Assembly: GCF_009846745.1 (NCBI RefSeq)
Contig: NZ_AQPF01000005.1
Span: 62,001-126,000, forward strand
DNA from: Alloalcanivorax xiamenensis
GTDB lineage: Bacteria; Pseudomonadota; Gammaproteobacteria; Pseudomonadales; Alcanivoracaceae
DNA: 64,000 nt
Direction: 5' to 3'
The position numbers and the translations under genes were made by a program. Numbering within the stretch: the stretch's first letter is position 1; every line of letters begins with the position of its first letter. The notes beneath the pieces are model-generated. The model worked only from the letters and a program-made list of their open reading frames with translations. It did no database searches and was not told the DNA's origin. Below are positions 61,145-64,000 of this stretch, in pieces.

Positions 61145-61702
61145 GGGCTGGCTTTTCCTTTGGATCGACGGGGGATTGGAAGAAGCCGCAATGATACCGG
61201 ATTCCTGGGGGGCGGCGCGAGGGCGCGAACCCGGTTTCCCGCCTTTATCACGAAAGGGTCACGACACGGTGGAAACCGTCATCAACCGGTCCAATAGCGG
61301 CAATTGTTGGACAAAAAATCGCCGGGAGCGATTTTCAACGTCGCTTCCAGCGGCGGCCCGGAGGGTGCCTGCCATGGACGGCGGGCACAAAAAACTGGCG
61401 GCCAGGGGGTTGCGAATGGTAAATTCGCCCCCAATTGTAAAAGGATCGCTTATTTTGTGTGCTCCGCCGTCCACGGCGGGCACCTTTCGGACCGTCCCGG
61501 GAGCGACGTCAGAAAAACGCTCCCGGTAATTTTCAAGGTCATTCCAAGCCGTCTCAATCCCGGATCGCCAAAGCGCATTCCGGCGACGGTTTCGAATGTC
61601 CTGCTTCCGGCAACAAGGACTGTTACGGAACCGGGGAAGCCTCCTGGAATCAAGTCATGGGCGCTTCCAACCTATCTGGCGACCCCAGGAGGCAGCAAGG
61701 AC
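61145..61702. other. purL/mltF intergenic region
   Basis: 558 bases with no convincing protein gene. It must hold both divergent promoters, and its centre is taken up by a pair of long inverted repeats (61322-61526). I could not pick a clear PurR box. Confidence 0.6.
61322..61526. repeat. Two copies of a 70-bp element in inverted orientation
   Basis: The left copy (61322-61393) and the right copy (61453-61526, inverted) share CCGGGAGCG...ACGTCGCT...GGTGCC.GCC.TGGACGGCGG and AAAA ends. Each right-type copy also has an internal stem CGGGAGCG/CGCTCCCG. The 59-base centre has its own stem, GGGGG..GCGAAT/ATTCGCCCCC. Confidence 0.8.
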
Positions 61703-63109
61703 ATGACGATACGGTTTCACCGTAAACAGCTGGCATGGGCACCGCTGGTGCTGCTTGCCACACTGATCCTGGGACTGTTTGTGCGCCCATCCGGTACCGC
61801 CCTGGAACGGATCCAGGCCCGCGGCGAGCTGGTGGTGGTCACACGCCCGTCCCTGACCACTGTTTACGGCGATGAAAATGGTTCCACTGGCATGGAATAC
61901 GAACTGGCCCAAGGCTTTGCCGAGCGGCTGGGCGTTGAGTTGCGCCTGTTGGAAGCCGATGACCTCGAAACCGTGCAGAAGCTGCTGCTGGCCGGCAAGG
62001 CCGATTTCGCCGCCGCCGGACTGGTGATCACCGAGCAGCGCCGCCAGCAGTTGCGGCTGACCACCCCCTACCAGAAAGTCGACACACTGGTGATGTACCG
62101 GCTTGGCGAGCCGCGCCCCAATGCTCTCGAGGATCTGGACGGCAAGAGCGTTGCCGTGGTGTCCGGTTCCAGCAACGCCGACCTGCTGGAGCAGGCCCGC
62201 GCCACCCAGCCCGAGTTGAAACTGGACGTCCATACCGATACCAACGTGGAGCAGACCCTGGCCCGCGTTGAGGAGGGCGAAGTCGACTACGCCCTGATCA
62301 ATTCCAACGATTACGCCATCCATCGTGGTCTGTTCCCGGATCTGGCGGCCGGCTTCACCATCGGCGCGGATCAGGGGCTGGCCTGGGCCTTCGCCCCGGG
62401 CAATGATGGCAGCCTGTATCAGGCCGCCCAGCGCTACCTCACTCAGCAAAACGCCATTGGCGCCACCGAGCAGTTGGCCAAGCGCTTCTATGGCCATGTG
62501 GAACGATTCGACCTGTATTCCGCGCGCAGTTTCATCCGTCATCTGGACGACCGCCTGCCGGACTACACCAATGCCTTCCGCGATGCCGCCGAAAGCGCCG
62601 GCTTCGACTGGCGCCTGCTGGCGGCGGTGGCCTACCAGGAATCCCTCTGGGACGCCGGCGCCATCTCTCCCACTGGCGTGCAGGGACTGATGATGCTGAC
62701 CAACCAGACAGCACGGGAAATGGGCGTCACTGATCGTACCGATCCAGCCCAGAGCATCCACGCCGGCGCCGCCTATCTGCGCAAGCTGCACGACCGGATG
62801 CCCGAGCGCATCGCCGAACCGGACCGCACCTGGCTGGCCCTGGCCGCCTACAATGTAGGATTCGGCCATCTGGAAGACGCCCGTGTCCTGACCCAGAAAC
62901 AGGGCGGCGACCCGGATCGCTGGCAGGATGTGAAACAACGGCTGCCGCTGCTGGCGAAGCCGGCCTACGCCAGTCAGCTACGCTACGGCCCGGCCCGTGG
63001 CGGCCAGGCGGTGGCCTATGTGCGCCACGTCCGCGGCTACTACGATCTGCTGGTATGGGCGGAAAACTCCGAACGCCACCGCCCTACCCTGGTGGCAGCG
63101 GCCGAATAA
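61703..63109 (+). CDS. mltF: Membrane-bound lytic murein transglycosylase F
   Basis: A 468-residue protein. A signal/anchor (11-27) is followed by an SBP_bac_3 domain (about 35-265, GTALERIQARGELVVVTRPS) and a lytic transglycosylase (SLT) domain with catalytic E313 in AYQESLWDAGAISPTGVQGL. It cleaves peptidoglycan to anhydro-muropeptides at the outer membrane. There is no obvious lipobox. ATG 61703 follows AGGAGG; a longer open frame to 61304 runs through the repeat pair and is rejected. Confidence 0.93.
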   Translation: MTIRFHRKQLAWAPLVLLATLILGLFVRPSGTALERIQARGELVVVTRPSLTTVYGDENGSTGMEYELAQGFAERLGVELRLLEADDLETVQKLLLAGKADFAAAGLVITEQRRQQLRLTTPYQKVDTLVMYRLGEPRPNALEDLDGKSVAVVSGSSNADLLEQARATQPELKLDVHTDTNVEQTLARVEEGEVDYALINSNDYAIHRGLFPDLAAGFTIGADQGLAWAFAPGNDGSLYQAAQRYLTQQNAIGATEQLAKRFYGHVERFDLYSARSFIRHLDDRLPDYTNAFRDAAESAGFDWRLLAAVAYQESLWDAGAISPTGVQGLMMLTNQTAREMGVTDRTDPAQSIHAGAAYLRKLHDRMPERIAEPDRTWLALAAYNVGFGHLEDARVLTQKQGGDPDRWQDVKQRLPLLAKPAYASQLRYGPARGGQAVAYVRHVRGYYDLLVWAENSERHRPTLVAAAE

Positions 63110-63139
63110 CCCCTCAGCGAAAAACAATCTATTCGTTCT

Positions 63140-63265
63140 CTGTGGGAGCTTGCCTGCAAGCGAATTCTTGTCGCACAGGGCCATTCGCTTGCAAGCAAGC
63201 TCCCACAGCGGCTAAAGATCAGGCTGTTTTGTCTTTTCACTTTTCCGCTATCAACTGTCAACTGC
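63140..63265. repeat. REP copy 9 plus CAACTGT tract
   Basis: CTGTGGGAGCTTGCCTGCAA/GCGAAT and CATTCGCTTGCAAGCAAGC/TCCCACAGCGGCTAAAGAT form the REP (63140-63214). CGCTATCAACTGTCAACTGC follows (63247-63265), five bases from the tadA stop. Confidence 0.85.
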
Positions 63266-63269
63266 TCTC

Positions 63270-63755
63270 TCATCGTTTGCGCCGGAAAAAATCCCGCATC
63301 AGTTGCGACGCCTGGTCCGCCAGCACCCCGCCGGTGACTTCCAGGCGGTGGTTGTAGAAGTCCCTTTCCGGCAGCCCCAACTGGCTTTCACAAACCCCGG
63401 CACGGGGCTCGCGGGCACCGTACACCAGCCGCGCCACCCGGGCGTGGATCATGGCGCCAAAACACATGGTGCACGGCTCGATGGTGACGTAGAGGGTGCT
63501 GTCCGGCAGCCGGTAGTTACCGGCGCGGGCGGCGGCATCACGCAATGCGCCAATTTCCGCATGGGCGGAGGGGTCATGGCTGAGAATTGGCCTGTTGTAG
63601 CCCTCACCAATGATCTCGTCGTCACGCACCAGCACCGCGCCCACCGGCACCTCGCCCTGCTCAGCCGCGCGTTCCGCCAGGGCCAGAGCCCGCGCCATCC
63701 AATATTGATCGTCCACTTGTCCGCCCGGGGTTAATTGGGATGCTTTCGTCGCCAA
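63270..63755 (-). CDS. tadA: tRNA-specific adenosine deaminase TadA
   Basis: A 161-residue deaminase. Zinc/catalytic residues are H65 and E67 (SAHAEIGAL) and C95/C98 (EPCTMCFGAMIHAR). It converts A34 to inosine in tRNA-Arg. The C-terminal helix ends DFFRRKR. The start is uncertain: TTG 63755 gives the full length, while GTG 63716 is an alternative; neither has a strong ribosome site. Confidence 0.93.
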   Translation of the reverse strand: MATKASQLTPGGQVDDQYWMARALALAERAAEQGEVPVGAVLVRDDEIIGEGYNRPILSHDPSAHAEIGALRDAAARAGNYRLPDSTLYVTIEPCTMCFGAMIHARVARLVYGAREPRAGVCESQLGLPERDFYNHRLEVTGGVLADQASQLMRDFFRRKR

Positions 63756-63813
63756 TGGTAGGCGCGACGGCGCCGGGGTGAAACTCTTCCCTCGCGATGG
63801 CGGCGCTTTTCGC

Positions 63814-63819
63814 TACAAT
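63814..63819 (+). promoter_or_regulatory. Candidate -10 box of purT
   Basis: TACAAT lies 71 bases before the purT ATG. The -35 position has no strong match. Confidence 0.4.
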
Positions 63820-63890
63820 CCTGTTCATCCAGGCGGGGTTGGCCCCCGCGGAAGCCATTGTTTCGACGATTTGTTCGATGAGGAGACGGC

Positions 63891-64000
63891 ATGACCACCA
63901 TCGGTACCCCCTATTCCGACAACGCTACCCGCGTGATGCTGCTGGGCAGCGGTGAACTGGGCAAGGAAGTGGCCATCGAGCTGATCCGCCTGGGCTGCGA
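63891..64000 (+). CDS. purT: Formate-dependent phosphoribosylglycinamide formyltransferase (partial)
   Basis: The first 36 residues, cut by the window edge. MTTIGTPYSDNATRVMLLGS followed by GELGKEVAIELIRLG is the strongly conserved ATP-grasp start of PurT. It formylates GAR with formate and ATP. AGGAGACGGC precedes the ATG. It is divergent from tadA. Confidence 0.92.
   Translation, partial: MTTIGTPYSDNATRVMLLGSGELGKEVAIELIRLGC

Noticed and set aside
61304..61702. An N-terminal extension of mltF by 133 codons
   Set aside because: It runs through the inverted repeat pair, has no ribosome site and would bury the signal sequence; ATG 61703 has AGGAGG.
260..63265. CRISPR array
   Set aside because: The repeats are dispersed palindromes between genes, not evenly spaced direct repeats, and no cas gene is present.

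Overview
The window is a high-GC (roughly 60-65% by eye), densely coded stretch of a gammaproteobacterial chromosome. Several gene orders point to a marine Alcanivorax/Pseudomonas-type organism: xerD-dsbC followed by hom-thrC, rpsP-rimM-trmD-rplS next to ffh with divergent ypjD/corB genes, a pbpC/yfhM pair, and a complete Pel polysaccharide operon. I favour an Alcanivorax-like genus, but this is inferred from synteny and protein character and was not measured. No rRNA, tRNA, CRISPR array, insertion sequence or prophage gene was seen.

Layout. 1-6061 (rightward): the tail of a mechanosensitive channel, an AAA-type ATPase, the ABC-F protein Uup, a secreted M14-type deacylase and a BCCT osmolyte transporter. 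6191-7471: a class IV aminotransferase divergent from a MerR regulator, with a MerR-type 19-bp-spacer promoter between them. 7491-15464 (leftward): pbpC and the bacterial alpha-2-macroglobulin yfhM. 15719-27907 (leftward): the Pel operon pelA-B-C-D-E-F-G, in which pelB is split into two translationally coupled genes. 28017-32473: an HNH nuclease, a GMC alcohol/choline dehydrogenase and a membrane-anchored beta-helix protein of unknown function. 32545-38970: an HtrA protease, trmH with a frameshifted methyltransferase behind it, a CaiB-type CoA transferase, a truncated globin with a Mpo1-like protein, and a serine hydrolase. 39123-46130 (leftward): an outer-membrane porin, thrC, hom, alaC, dsbC and xerD. 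46371-50507: a GlsB/YeaQ membrane protein, the ribosomal operon rpsP-rimM-trmD-rplS, and ffh. 50663-57111: ypjD, corB, and small leftward operons of patatin, DUF1289, gamma-carbonic anhydrase and Nudix genes, a zinc-ribbon Nudix hydrolase, a NIF3-like protein and a PaaI thioesterase. 57251-64000: purL, mltF, tadA and the start of purT.

How genes work together. The Pel genes encode a full secretion machine. PelF and PelG, with PelD and PelE, polymerise and move the sugar across the inner membrane under c-di-GMP control, since PelD keeps its RxxD site. PelA modifies the polymer in the periplasm. PelB and PelC export it. Here the periplasmic TPR scaffold and the TPR-plus-barrel half of PelB are separate proteins. 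The hom-thrC pair makes threonine, and purL and purT belong to purine synthesis. The rpsP operon and ffh serve translation and membrane targeting.

Repeats are the second notable layer. Nine REP-type palindromic elements sit between genes and share a GTGGGAAGC...GCGAAT core. Three core variants keep hairpin pairing by compensatory changes. At three sites the REP is followed by a CAACTGTCAACTG tract that abuts or enters the neighbouring gene's stop codon, and at one site it supplies the last codons of two converging genes. A separate pair of long inverted repeats fills the purL/mltF gap.
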